A stretch of DNA of 64,000 nt from Kappaphycus alvarezii (lineage: Eukaryota; Rhodophyta; Florideophyceae; Gigartinales; Solieriaceae), in assembly GCA_002205965.3 (NCBI GenBank), contig NADL03000634.1, forward strand, positions 62,001-126,000. The letters are read 5' to 3'. The notes under the pieces are model-generated. The model worked only from the letters and a program-made list of their open reading frames with translations, did no database searches and was not told the DNA's origin. Below, in pieces: positions 10,915-24,500 of the stretch. How positions within the stretch are numbered: the first letter of the stretch is position 1; every line of letters starts with the position of its first letter. Both the position numbers and the translations under genes were made by a program.

Positions 10915-11410
10915 CCGATGAAAGGTTCAAATCTGCGATCACAACTGGACTCATGCTTTCTAAGAATAACAGGGTTTTCTTGTCCGCAGCAGCACCCGAC
11001 TGAGCACGGTTACACTCCGAGCGCATATCTTCCCTCTGTTCCGTTTTCTCTCGCCCCATCACCCCCACGGCGGTACGTATATGGCTTCCTCTGCGTGGAA
11101 GGCCGCCCTGGCTATCCATCTCCGTATCGTACTATTCTTTGGATCTACTCGTACGGTCTGCTGTCGGCGCTCTGTCTACGTGACCCCTGTCTTTGGTCCA
11201 AGTGGTCAGCAACCTTTGACTGACAGGCACAAAGACGGCATGACTCGCCGGCATCACGTCCTCTGCAATGTTCACGCACATTACTGTACAGAAATTGGCA
11301 TTGCTTCACCCGTCGAACATACACTCCCAGTCCAGGATCCTAGTTCTGCTATTCATTGAAATTCCAGTTCACTACGAATGGACATCTGCAATCCGGTTGC
11401 CTATGGTATT
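10915..11410 (+). mobile_element. LINE fragment, penultimate C-terminal segment
   Basis: It aligns with 32235-32645 from GATGAAAGGTTC onward. Recognisable coding blocks are SSAWKAALAIHLRI (about 11082-11123), then GMTRRHHVLCNV (about 11239-11274), then SPVEHTLPVQDPSSAIH, which ends at 11359. The RRHH-type motif fits the post-RT region of LINE polyproteins. The frame breaks at about 11360, and repeat B begins shortly after. The LINE resumes at 12820. Confidence 0.7.
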
Positions 11411-11429
11411 TTGTATTACGAAACTGTTC

Positions 11430-12815
11430 AATTCCAAAAATTCCTATTCTATTCATCCCGAGATCAATCCTTGGCGTCTCTTGCTCCAAACCAATTATTT
11501 TACACTCCTCAAGAATAAAAGAAATCATTTAACCCTTTTTCTTTATGAATCCAAATTGGCGACTCTATTTTCTATTTTATGTTTGTAGATTTGGTCCTTC
11601 AAAAAGAAAACTTTCGACTCGTGACCCGCTACGCATCCACATTCCGATTCGATATTTTCAAGAGGACTTTATGAAATTGCATTGAATGTAAGCAAATTCA
11701 AAGCTGCAGCTTTGTCGGGCATTTTCCTTCACTTAAGATCGTGAAAGTTTTCGGAGACACTCTAATATAGAAAGCTCGATATCAAACTCTATTAAGATAC
11801 AACTCTGCATCAACCACTCCATGGCCTAGCACACTTTGTCCTCAAACATGTAATCCTCCGCCCGTCCCTCACCATCTTCAAACCATACAGATCCCGCTGT
11901 CCACTAACGGCCTCTCCTTCATGCCAAAATGGTCAACTGACTACGAGTACTGCAGGGGGATGGAACAGGAATACGTTCGGGAGAGGGTCCGATGTCGATG
12001 GCTCGAGGAGGCAGAGGAAGAAAAGGAGAAAGAAATGAAAAAGGAGTAAAAGGACGATTTGGATGCGGAGAGTTCGGACAGTGAGAAGGATTGATTGGAA
12101 ACAAAGGGGCCATTGGTGTACATCTATGAAGCAGCTGTTATATAGAAGGGGCGGGAGAATAAAGGTGTAATAGCAATATAGGATTTCCCTCTTGAGAATG
12201 CAGCGGAAATTGATGGTCTTGAGGAGGGGTTGTAGGAATCTGATGTATGTGGAGAGACTATCCATCATCCTGGACCATTCGACAGTATTTGTATTGATTG
12301 CACAGAGACTATAGATATTTTGGAGGAATTTTCTGGTTCTGATCTTAAAGAAGAATATTTCAGATGGAGATCTACATATTTATACTGATAGTATCTACTT
12401 TAAGCATTTCTTGTCTTCAAGATTACCTTTAACTCATTTTATAGTATTTAGTATATTTGCTTTAGGATTTAGGGTCAGCCAAAAAACCTATATGAGCTGA
12501 GTAAGATGCTTCTTCTGGAATAGGGCAAGAAAATTTGGACACAAGTTCAAGTTCAGACCTAGGTAGTTTAAGAGTTGAAAGTCAGCTTCCGATTTGATAA
12601 TATTTTATTTTATTTTAGTATATGAGCAAAAGCGATAGACCTTGCCCCTTCTATAATTACTTGTAACCGTCATTATTCATAACTTCACGTTTCCAAGAAA
12701 ATACCTCTGTATCACTCTTGTCGCATGCATCACCTCTAGCTTGGGATAATTGGATCCGAGAATATCATACTCTGGCATTTTATCCCTCTCAGTGGTCATA
12801 AAACTCATGGTCATA
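11430..12815 (+). repeat. Repeat family B, long copy inside a LINE
   Basis: It aligns along its length with 17185-18590. Landmarks are TTATGAATCCAAATT (11544), CGTCCCTCACCATCT (about 11860), a coding-like block CRGMEQE..VRERVRC..EEA (about 11950-12050), TTTATACTGATAGTATCT (about 12381), a TTAGGGTCAGCC tract and an end near 12800. Paired copies in opposite orientation lie at 27960-28760 and 30625-31300. It interrupts the LINE fragment that ends at about 11410 and resumes at about 12820. Confidence 0.65.
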
Positions 12816-12819
12816 AAAT

Positions 12820-13180
12820 TAATATGTCCGTCGACTTCACCATTGCTCATCCTTCTTCTCGTCGCAAGATCTCGCCAGTTATAGTTACCGCAGGCGCTTC
12901 TGCGACAGTCGAAGAGCACGATAAAAATCTTCATTGGGGCGCTTATTTTCACAATCGCAATACCATACGCTCTTTCATTGGGGTTGATATATGTGTGGTC
13001 TTGGTTGAAGAAGGCCAGAGCTTTTTCAGACATCTCGCTTCCTTTAATGTTTCCAGTTGTGCTTCTTGTCGGCAACAGGAACTTCGCTTGATCTTTGTAC
13101 CAGCCTCATTTTATCTTAATAGTAATGCAGGCGCGAATGGTTGCCACCCACCGCTCGCTTGTATGATTGATATCTGAATA
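12820..13180 (+). mobile_element. LINE C-terminal domain, copy after repeat B
   Basis: The frame from about 12824 contains VDFTIAHPSSRRKISP, then VTAGASATVEEHDK, HLASF and RQQEL. It then decays before the 3' untranslated part. The C-terminal region of LINE polyproteins usually carries such an EHEK..YG..C block followed by GxDxFGALG; here the second block is degraded. It continues the fragment that ends at about 11410. Confidence 0.7.
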
Positions 13181-13313
13181 ATTTCCTCTCATTTTCGTGC
13201 TTAAGAACTTGTAAAGATTTCAGGCTTAGTAAATCGACCCAATAAACATCTCTGTATGTATCAGTTACTTAAGGAAGCATATTTACGATTTCATGTAGTG
13301 CAATTAACAATTC

Positions 13314-13393
13314 TACAGTTCTGCCACCGGTAGAGCTGATTTTGTGATCTTTTACAGTTCTGCCACCGGTAGAGCTGATTTTGTGATCTTTTT
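13314..13393. repeat. 39-bp tandem duplication, two perfect units
   Basis: TACAGTTCTGCCACCGGTAG starts at 13314 and again at 13353, and the remaining bases of the unit match exactly. No gene is involved. Confidence 0.85.
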
Positions 13394-13399
13394 ATCGTT

Positions 13400-16230
13400 C
13401 AATATTTTGTACAGGGCATCGCACTGCCACCAGCAGTTAACATACTGTACAGTAGGGAAAATTCATAATGTCGACCGCAATTAGTCTTGGACCGTATACT
13501 CACCTGAAAGGGCCTGAGGGCGTGCAGTCCGAACTAATTTGCTCTAGACTTGTACCTGATATTTTCGCATCCGCAAGTCACCCATTGGGGCAAGTTTCGA
13601 CTAGTTCATCTTTAATTTGGATATTTATTTCTTTTCTGATACTTTACTTACCGCCACGCATTCTGTAGTCCCAACTTAGATAACTAGCGAAATTTATAGC
13701 CAACTGGCCACTAGCTTCCCCCGATTAAACAGCCATCCCGGTGTTGGCTCTGAATTTGACCCCCCAACTTCCGTCATTGCAGAAACCTTGCCAACAGCGA
13801 CTTTGGCTAAAGCCACGTACTGGCCCCGGTCCCTCTTTCTTCCTCTCTCTCTAATATTATACTACCCTTTTTTGTTTGTTTTTGATATTTACTCACACCT
13901 GCCCCCCCGGGCTCTGGCCTCTATAAAGAAATAGGAACTTCATGGTTGTCGTTAGTGACAACATCCTTATCTCTAAAGGAGATATTCACTACTACATATT
14001 CATTGTCCCTTTATTGCACCCTTGGTGTCTAAGCTTCTATGAAATCTACTTGTAACATGGTTCTACCATTCCGAAGATCACAGTCCGGCCTTAAAACACG
14101 GAGGACAATTCTACCGTCCATTATTCTACGGAATTCCCCCCGCTTTACCATCTTTAGTTCTGCCCTCCGTCAGCGAGCTGTGCAGCTGCATCACAGAGTG
14201 CTTAAAGCGAAAGAGGGACAGAGAACACCCTGTGGGTCTTCGTGTGTGTGTGTTGGTTTTCTCGTTTTGTGACGGGATTATACTATTAGACGAGAACAAA
14301 TGCGCACCGAGCATTGCACTAAAGTTGGGATGGAACTAAGAATTAATTAATATTTGAATTTTAAATTAGGGGAAACGCGAGGAGCTCATTTACTGTAACA
14401 GATAAGCTGGCTGATACTCAGTCAAGTTGTATGGAGATAATGAGCATGTACTTTAAAAGTTTCGAAAGGCACTGATGAAGCTCCACATAACAAGCAAGTA
14501 GAGGGGTCTCCAGAAAGCAGACAAAACGCATTGAATTTTACTGCCAATTCGGAGTTCGCTGTAAAATAATACCCTGTACTTTCTGAACAAGTTCCATCGC
14601 TTAGCTGGCGATAGTTCTTACAAGTTCATTTGTGGAGTCGAACGCAGACGAATGAAAGCCCGCTGTCGTTCAGATGGGTCGGGAATTGGCCTGATAGTGT
14701 CTATTGGACCGATGTCCTCATATGAGTACTACTTTTAGCACTTTTTCAATACAAATCTTCTTACCTCAGCGCATTGACCATCGCTTTCTATTGTTTGAAG
14801 ATCGGATAAGTACTATAGAAAGCATTACTTGGGGTCATTTAATCTACAGAAGATGTGGCCGGTTGCATACACGCCGCTGAAAGTGTGCTGCGAGGGGAAA
14901 TAGATTGATAGGTAGGACTAACTAAATTATTCTAGTGATCCTACTCAATGCCAGCGAGCCAAAATGCAGGGTTAGACGTAAAGGCATGGGCAGCGTGCTT
15001 TTGAGTAAGAGTCACTAGGGCATTTCCAGAAGTCTCCATAGCTTTCTTCTAAGAGTAAAGCACCCAAAGATTTCCCCGCCTTTATATCTGCATGAAGTGT
15101 GCGAAAACTTTTTAAGGATATCTTTACCAGACTGGTATTCGGTAACTGAAAATACTTGACAGTCCATTATGACTATTACCCGTTAACCTACCCCGAAAAT
15201 AGACAGTCTTCCTAGGCGAAAAGTAGTTTACTTGGGTAGACTAGCGAACTTTGATTTCAAGATTAATCCACCTCCGGGAAATCAATCATCTTTGCTGATT
15301 CCCTTTCAACAATCCATCAAAATGTCCCATCACCTAACCATAGAAACAAAGAACTACTATGGTACCTAATAAAATAGGCACAAAAATAATGGGAGGGTAT
15401 ATCCATTTCTTCTTTTTAGACTTCTTAGCGAGAATATCTGACTGCAGATTACGAGCTACATGAAAAACTGAAATACCGGTACAAAGATCCAAATTTACTG
15501 TTTAAAGAAAAATGATTTCTTTTACTTACATATTTTAGTATTCTCGTACTAAGGGCAACGTTTAAGGTCAAGTAGCTGCATGAATATCATTCTACTTCGA
15601 ATGCTTGTCCTTTTGTAATTTCAAAGAAGATCAATAGAACATTACTCAAAATTTCCCTCCTTCAAAACAGTACGGACGCAAGCGCTCTACCAGTGAAAAA
15701 ACCGTTCGGTATCAGCTTACCAGAATTCTGACCTGCAACAGTTCAGAATAAAAAAGGGCGAAAAAACTGACCAAAGAAGGCTTGCATGAAAATACTACAC
15801 AAGCTTTGCTCTTATTTAGCGTTCTAAAAGCCACCGTTGATGTTATTGACTATCTCAGAATTAAAAATCACCAGCAGGCCCCAAATGAAATTACTAAAGT
15901 CAGTTTACATTTTTCTATCAACTGTAGATTCCGACCGATCACTAAAGATGAGATCATTGAGGCATTGGGGTTAAATTAGGATCCCCTCTATGACTTCGGC
16001 CTAAAGCAATTAAATTTTCCATTGTTTCTAATATGTCCATCCTCATTTAGTAGTTGCGGCCTTTTGGTTGTTCTTACGCGACTTGTTTATGTTTCCCCAA
16101 GCAGGCCGAGAATTTGGCCATGAGGGCAATAGAGTAGTGAGGAAAACTTCGGGACATTTTACTTCAAAGGCATACCACAGCGGTGCTCGTGTCCAGTGCG
16201 GCGTGTTTGATGGGTATTTTTGAGGTTGCC
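13400..16230. other. Gene-poor stretch with one D/E end
   Basis: Short frames, such as those at 13468, 14039 and 15782, show no family motif or repeat conservation. A repeat D/E start (CTCATTTACTGTAACAGATA) occurs on the plus strand at 14386-14405 and continues to about 14510. Confidence 0.45.
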
Positions 16231-16234
16231 TTTC

Positions 16235-16360
16235 AGGAGGCGTATTATCTCCGCCATTTATGTTTCGGAATACTTCTTTGAGTCAATTGTGGTCCTGTGA
16301 AAAATTTTTGGATAGATCGAATATATCTTCCAAAAATAAAACATTACAACGTTTTTCTTT
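16235..16360 (-). repeat. Repeat family C, minus-strand partial copy
   Basis: Reading on the minus strand: TTTTATTTTTGGAAGATATA, TTCGATCTATCC, GACCACAATTGACTCAAAG. A further related fragment, GGAAGATAGATTCGACCTAT, lies on the plus strand at about 16857-16876. Possible remains of the family's CTGCAGCGTGC block are at 16700-16720. Confidence 0.55.
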
Positions 16361-17184
16361 AGAAATGACCATGTTACGTAAGTACCAAAGTAATCAAGCC
16401 TTTTCTTCTTTACAAAATATGTACTAACGCACCACTTGTTGTAGATCAAGCCCACCTACCCCCTTTCCAGAACTATAGGAATCAAAGAAGGGCTCTATCG
16501 CACCAGACGCGACACTCGTGCAAAACGTGGCGAGATGCTCAGAAGAAACCAATCGCATATCAAGGCTTTCAGCAAAGGTAGCCTCTTCACTATACCTATC
16601 TCCCACCTAGAAATTTCAACACGGACGCAAGCGCAGTTCTAAGTGAAGTGAGAGTAAACATGGCCTTGAGGATCACGTAGATCCGTGGAAAAGGTGCAAA
16701 GCACGCTGCAACAGCCGCCGTGTCCAATGGGGAATATATGAATACTGTGATAGATAATCCCCTATTATCTTGTAGGAATGAACTTTGGAGCCCATTTGAG
16801 TTGCCTACAGTACTTCACAACAGTATAACGGGGACGTTTTGGGTTTTTTAACTGTTGGAAGATAGATTCGACCTATAGATAGAATTTAATGTATTGAACA
16901 AAATAAAAGACACCAAAACCTCTCCGCTCGTGTGGTAGTATAATCTTGATGCAAATAATATTTGCAGTTGATGTAATTCATTCCCTTAGTGTATTCCTTC
17001 ATAGAGGGTTTACGTGCTTTCTTTCATTCAGAAAAATGAGTGCCCTATTCTATCTTTCGCTTCTCGTTCTTTACACATAAATATTATGGGTAGCTGAACG
17101 TTTCATTGTCATTTCTTAAGTCTTAGTAATTGATTTTTGTGACGATCGTACGGTGGCTGCCACGTCTGTCATTACGAAATCGCT
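16361..17184. other. No supported gene
   Basis: AT-rich sequence with family C fragments near 16700 and 16857. No frame longer than about 60 codons has recognisable content. Confidence 0.4.
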
Positions 17185-18590
17185 ATTTTCAACAAATTAT
17201 TGCTCCCTTCATCTCGAGATCCATTCTTGACCTATTCGTTTTCATTTCAATTGGGCTATTTGTTATTTTCATAGATTATAAATCCTATAATATTTTCCCT
17301 TATGAATCCAAATTCACTGCATGACTCCATTTTCTATTCTTTGTTTGGAGATCTGGTCCTTTTTCAGAAAGAATATTTCAACTTTTTGATCCGCTTCGTT
17401 ATTCTATTTCAGTTCCGGTATCTAAGGGAGGATTTTTTATTATTGCACTGGAAGCGTGCAAACTCGAATCTGCAAACTTGTCACGCACTAAGACTTTGAA
17501 CATTTTAGAAGACATTGTCCTCTTTGAATTTCGATATCAACGTCGTTGAAGCAGCACAACTGTCGTTGGCCACACTACCGGCTCACTAACTCTATCCTCG
17601 ACATGACCAGCCTCCGTCCGTCCCTCACCATCTGCAAGACATCCAGAGCTCTCCATCCCATCAAAAATCTGGGTTAAGTGTCCACTAGGCCAACAGAATA
17701 CGAGTAATAATGCAGAAGGATGGGTTGGGAACGCTTTAGGGAGTGGGTACGCTGTCATTGTTTCGAAGAAGCAAAGGATGAAGAGAAGAAAAAGGAGGGG
17801 AAGGAGCCGGAGGAGCCTGGGGAGGGTTTGCAGGGATCGTTAGATGAGGAGGAGTATTGGTGAGGAGGAGTATTGGGAGGAATAATTTGAACCAAAGATG
17901 TAAAAGCGTAAGTTGCTGTGGAGAACGGAGAAGAGAGTGAGTTTGTAATCGTAATACAGAACTTCTCAATTGAAAATAGAGCAAGAATTGATGGTATTGA
18001 GGATGAAGTGAAGGATCACGATGTGTCCAGAGAGGTTATTTATGATTATTGGCAATTTGACAGAATTTTTGGGTTCTTTATTGTGTTTATGGTTATTCTG
18101 TAGGATTTGTCCGGCTCTGATCTCGAGGACAAACACTTCGAGGATCCGATCTGTATATTTATCCTGATAGTATATTATGATACTTTTTCTAGTCCATTAC
18201 ATTTTCTTTATTGCATTGTATAGTATTTATTATGTTTGTTCGAGACTTAAGGTTATCCCAAAAGTCTATGCAAGCTCAGTAAACTACTTCCTTTTGAAGA
18301 AAGCAACCAAATTGGGAGACAACTTCAAGTGAAGAATGAATTAATTCAGAGGTCGAAAATCAACTTCCTTTCAAAGAATCATTTATTTTGGGTTAGTACT
18401 TGAGAATTGGTGACAGACCCTGCTCTTCTATAGCCAGTTGTAACCCCTTGGCCCCCGTCCGTACTCGTCTCTTCTCGTTCTCACATCCATACTTCGGTAG
18501 CATTCTTGCCGATTGCAACACTTCTATTTTGGAGATAATTTATTCTGGGAATATCGCACCCTGAAAATTTATCTCCTTTGAAGTTGTGAG
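17185..18590 (+). repeat. Repeat family B, longest copy
   Basis: This is the most complete-looking B copy, about 1.4 kb. Its 5' part shares TCTCGAGATCCATTCTTGAC and TTATGAATCCAAATT with the 11-kb copy. The middle has a coding-like block CRRMGWERFREWVRC followed by EEAKDEEKKKEGK (about 17709-17815), matched in register at 11950. A second open stretch of about 60 codons (17918-18103) is acidic and then hydrophobic. The 3' part carries TTTATCCTGATAGTAT (about 18158) and ends near 18590. No enzyme domain is visible, so it looks like a non-autonomous element. Confidence 0.6.
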
Positions 18591-18599
18591 TACTTTGAA

Positions 18600-21500
18600 T
18601 ATATATTACCTTTTTGCACGTGCAGGGGCCTATCACTATACTAAATTACGCTCCGTACGTCCAATAATAGGTTATGGGCACAAGAAATATAGTACCTGAC
18701 TTCGCAGCCAATTTTAATAAACAATTGCCAATTACATTTCAGCTATTTCAAAAACCATGTCCAAACCAGGAAAGATTCGAATGCAATCGCCAAAATAGAA
18801 GTCTAAGTTACGTATCTGTTGGGTTCGAGTTCTTTCAAAGGTAGAGGCCAAGGGACTGGAGGATGTACTACGCCCAAACCAAGAAGGATACTCTTCAACT
18901 CAAGTGGAACGAAAACGCGATTAAAGTACCTCCATAGTCAGTACTTTGAGTGCTAAATCTGTTCATGTTACTTACACTATACTCGAAAATGCAGTCATTA
19001 TGCTGGAGGACTTGGACGTTCGCTATGATTCGAGGTCAACAGCCACAAAGATCTGCAAGGATTACACATTTGTATGAATTCCCCTCCTCAAATAGAACTT
19101 GGTATAGAACGTTGATGGCTTGGATTTACTTTTTGGGTAACTCAGAAAAATTGGCCGTGGCTTTAAATACTCAATCAAGAATAGGCATTTTAATCGCCTC
19201 AATCGGCGTGATGCAACTACAAGCAGTTACTTTAACTATCGCATTAATCGACGTGAAGAATCACCTATTCTATGAAGCGAAATTTGCAAAGACATATAAC
19301 TCACTGTACGAAAGAGAAAGCTCGGCGAGTTCTATGTGTCGCATTTGAAAAAAGTATAATCACAACATGGCAAGATGTTTTCAAAACCCCATGAACTCGC
19401 GTAGTAAGATGAAATCCGTTTAAGGCATTTTCGCAAGGCATTTTAATGTGGAAAGAAAATGAACTTGATCCAAAGAAATAGAGTGCAAGAAAAATAGTCC
19501 TTCAGAGCGGGACTATCTTTTTTTCGAAAGCCCGATGATTTCGAGAAAAACAGGCGTCTTAATCGCTTGATGATGTGTATTGGTATTAATTTTCAACTTG
19601 ACCTGCATGCTAAGAAAGTAATAAGCTTTAATGTCTTCAAAAAAGGAAATAGACCAATTTTCTTCCCCATGGCTAATAAATATCGTAAATTCATTTTTTG
19701 GACACTCTCATTGTGTTTCCTACCGCCATCATTCTGTGGCCTAAGAATAATAACATATAAGTAATGTTGATTACCATAACGGCACTACTATTCGATCTTG
19801 AAGGCGATTTTCAGTTCCATTATGCTTATTTCAGGACTCGGTTATGATTTTCTACATCCTTGACTTTACAGACATGGATAAAGTGTGAGAGCCTCGAAGT
19901 AAACGTCGAAATATATCAGCAGCGAATTATTTTCTTCTTTAAACCTGCAAGTTGTCCATCTCCTCTAATGACTATCTTCAGGAGCCATTCTTATAACAAT
20001 AGAGTGAAAAAAGCTGCATCTCCAGTTCTTACAGTGAAAATTTGTTTAACTTTGTTGAAACATCAAAGAATTTTTAAGCGCTTCAGTGATTCCATCTCGC
20101 ACGGAACTGATAAGGAGGTCAGTAAAATAGCAGCAAGGAAATGAAAAAACAAATGAGAAAAATTAAAAACTTTAAAGCACCGTCTGAGATATTTTGTTCC
20201 TGCCAAATCCGTTTGAATTTATTCCTATGAAGGTTTAAAATACACCTCCCTCATGTGATTCAACGTATTGGGAAGATTTTGCCAGGAAAATTTTCCTAAA
20301 AGCCACCGTATAAGTTTGAAGAAAGCAAAAAGATTAGCTGCCTCTTAGCGCACACTAAGAAGGAGGTTGATATGAAGTAAGTCCAATGCCGTAAATATTT
20401 ATCTACTGCTAATAATTCTATTTCTAGGTTAAATTATCTACAACATGCAGATCACCTTATCACGTTCGTTTAATGGGATATTTACATGTGATAAACCTGT
20501 ATGTATAGAACAGTTTTTTCCCATATTAGATGCAGCTACTCATTTTCTAGGGAAAATGTTGCGCAATGGGCAAAAATAGACTTTTCCCTTTCTGTGTTGA
20601 ATTCCAATAGGGTGTTTCGATTTTGAACCCATGCAGATATTCAATAATACCAATCTTTTATGGCTGATGATTTCGGATATATCATAACAAATTTGATATT
20701 TATTTTCGGCCTTTTCTGTCTAACTTTAATGACAAGAGTGCTACTGTAACGAGCAGATCCCGAGAATTTTGATACGTTTACTCTCCAAAACTCCCGATTG
20801 TAAAGATCATTTCTGGCTGAAGGTAGTCTTGACAATATCTAAATATTTATAAGGAAGTGATGTCTCCAGTACACATGGACTTCTAAAGGGCTTCACGAAC
20901 CCACTGAAAGGTGGTGCCTGATCCATATTCCTATTTGAGTAGGGGAACCACACAATGATCTGATGCTGAAGGGAAAGAAAAACTACCATGAAGTTAGCGA
21001 GGCTTTATTTTTGCAAAAATGCTAATAATTGCATTTACTAAAACTGCTTCGTGATTCCAATGTGATATACAGTCATTTATTATAGAGTGAGAGGATACGA
21101 GATGACGGCGCAATAGTACTTCACGATATCATTGAGCTTAATGATTACAGGAGCCGAGACCGTTTCCAACTAAAGACTTATTCAGCTTCATGTATTCCGC
21201 CGAATCTCCGCAAAACAATTTAAATTTTTTTTATCATTTTTCTTGTTCTTTCCGAAAATTTATATCAAAGTGCGTCCTTCAATATTGAGTTGCAACAGGA
21301 GATTTTTATATGATCTCGCCTCCTGAGTGTTCAAAGAGATCATTTTATTAGTTTCTTAAGGATTCATATTAGGGAATTATTCCAGAAATTTCCAAATGAC
21401 AGCGAAAAAAAAGACTCAACACTTCCAGACCTTGGGTTTTCATGCGAATTACTCGTTACAGGCTTTTTTATTTGAACAAAGGGAATGATTTGTTCACAAT

Positions 21501-24500
21501 AGTTGCAAAAGTTTTTGTATATATTTTAGTCTATGATATGAGCCAAATTCGGAATTAATACATTCAGAATCTCAGATAATTTGTACAATATTCGGAAAGT
21601 TGTGCACATGCCATGAGAATTGGGATTATTTATTATGCATGTTCAACCGGATGGAGGTGCTGCTATTCATTTATCGGATCAAGAAAATATGAAGTGAGAT
21701 GAGCCATATCTATTCTTTTGACTCAGACGAGAGGAGGTACGAGACGCCTCGAACGGTTTTTAAGTTATGTACGCATCTACATCATTAAAATAAAAGACTC
21801 TTTGAGATCCAACTTTCAAATAATATTTTAAAAAAATTAATTATTGACATATGGTTGATAACTGTGTCTTAGTTTGTCTGAAATATTCAGGCTGTTTGGT
21901 GTATTCAGGCTTTTGCTTGCCAATACCGCGAGATCGTGAGGTGCTGGGCAACTTGGTTATCTTGTTGGTGTTATAGTTTGAAAATCCCAGAAATAATATA
22001 ATTTTCCCCTTCTAAGCTGACCTTCGCATGCTTTGAGGTTCCCTATAAAATCCCAAGACTATGATGAAGTAATTTCGTCCAGTTTTGCTTTGGATGTCAG
22101 AGGTACCATTGCATGTACATACGAAGGGTTACTGGATGTATAGATCCACCTTTCTTTTGCTGATGATTCAAAGTATTTATTCAATTCTATGTCATTTTAC
22201 CTAAGTTATCCGTTAATTGGACGTAAATGAACTGCTAAAGTGAAGTAAATGAACGTTTGAAATTGTAGCAGTTAAAAACTGTTACATAAAGGTTGAAGCA
22301 TGTATTTACAAAAGCTAGTGAAATATATATATACAATCTTTTAAATTATTCACACGTTTTTGCATTTATGTAGTAGAGTGCATATTTACGTATTAACTTT
22401 TAATTGAAGTAGAAGCGCTTGCTAATTTTCTTTCGCAGCTGAACTATATGATTTTGTATTTATCAATGGCATTTAAAGCGAAGAAACAGACTGAATTTAC
22501 CCATAGCGTTTACTGCGAAGAAACAGAATGTCAATTTTTTTGCTTTGAAAAATTTTTCTAGAAATCAGTTACGGGATAGATTTTTCGTGTAACTATACAG
22601 ATATCAGATAGGATAATAATTACTTCACAATAGCGGTTATTCAAACTTTTTGTTTTTAGTTAATTTCGAGAAACTTCTTGTAGTTAGACAGAATTATCAT
22701 TGAATATCTTCCCTCTTTAAGTAACACTTTTCCCATAAAAGTTATGTATTACCCTTTGTGTCTTAAATATTTCTGTAGCGTTAAGATGCATTTAAAATCC
22801 ATTACATTTCATTTGAAGTCAAAACTGTCTGACAAAATTTGTTCTTCAAACACGTTGTAGAAAATTTAAAAAATCAGTTTTGTTAAATATGCACTCAATT
22901 TTGGAATATAAATACGTTCCATGACAGCTTAAGACTACAATACGTGTGGTTAAAGGGGTTTAAATTAGAATTATTTTTTTGCAATTGTGAAAAACACTTG
23001 AATCAAATATTTAATTGTAAAAAAGTGGTTTAAAAATAAGAATAATGTGATCTATTCTTTTTCTTGCCCTTATTTCAAAATATCTCTATAACCCATACAT
23101 GTATCTATTATAGTTCTAAATATTTCTAAATCACTCTTGCAAGATTCTATGAAGGAGCCTTCAACAATGTGACCGTTTAAATTGGCAAAAATTCCTAAAG
23201 ATAAAAATGTTCAAGGAGTCTCTCCTATTCGTGATCCCATACTCATTCGATATACTGATCCTAAAGTTGTCTAGTAATATGATAGGAATTGAAGTTAAAA
23301 TTTCGTGCATATCTTTGAGTATTGACTGTCTGCTAAATTATATCTCCAAAGTTCCTGAGATAAAAGCATAATATGGATATAATAGCTTTTCCTAGTTCAT
23401 TTTTGCAGTAAAATAGTGATTAATAGAGATTATGGGAATCATGCACGATTTTTATATTTCTAGCCTTTTGAATATGTCGGAGACTTCAATATTTCCCAGT
23501 TGAAATTTCATACCTTCTATTATTGCGATTGTACTAGAATCAATACTTTAATCATGAAAAACAGTTCTGTAATTCTGTAAAAGAGTGTAAATCTTTCACA
23601 CAAAAGAGGCTATGTTTCTTAAATGAAGCCATTTAAAAGGAATAAAATGTCCGTAAGATTTGATTAAGAAAGTACCAGCACATCAATTGAATTTTGAAAA
23701 ATGATGCCACCGAATCCTCTACATATCACATGCAATGAGGACAAATCTTTATAAAATGGTGTTCTTTTACAAAAAAGAGAAGTAATGACAAAAGGTATAT
23801 TTATTTCTAAAAAGGAGTATATGAGGCCAATTTAGTGATATTTGTGTTTTTCTCTCAACAAGTATGTAAACGATAGAATAAATGATGTAAATGATAACGA
23901 AACTCAATTTCGTAAACTAAACATAAAAATAGGCAATAGACAGAGACGTTTGGGAGATAAATACTTAAGAGCTTTTAAATTAGATCAACTGGAAAAGCTG
24001 TTAGGGTTGGATACCTTATTTTAGATTTACGTTTAGTAGAAAATATTTCTCATTTTCAATGTGCACTCTATTTCATCTAAAAAATATATCCCGAAGCAGA
24101 AAATATTCTTACTAACTCATTATGATATTCTAATGTAAGTAACATTCCGATGCAAGGTATTTTGAATATTATCTCTATTTTAATTCTTAAATCGTTTCAC
24201 CTTTAGGTTTAACTTGTAGGAATACGATTATGGGATTCATTTTTCGCATAATTGAAGCACATCTTCAATCAAGTAGCTGACGGAATCTGAAAATCAAAAT
24301 AAGAGCTAAAATAATATTTGTTATATCATTTTAAAAAATAAATATAAACTGAAAATACAAAACCAAAATATTGGGATTCCTTAGGTACAACCGAGTTTTT
24401 GCTTTCGACTAATGGTAAAGATTAATACTTAGAAAAAATGCAGATAGAAATATTATAGCTTACCTTATCTTGATTTGGAAACAAAATTTATCCGGTGAGT

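Noticed and set aside
18950..19348. 132-codon frame as a real gene
   Set aside because: No recognised motif, no start context of note, AT-rich surroundings, and an equally plausible overlapping frame.
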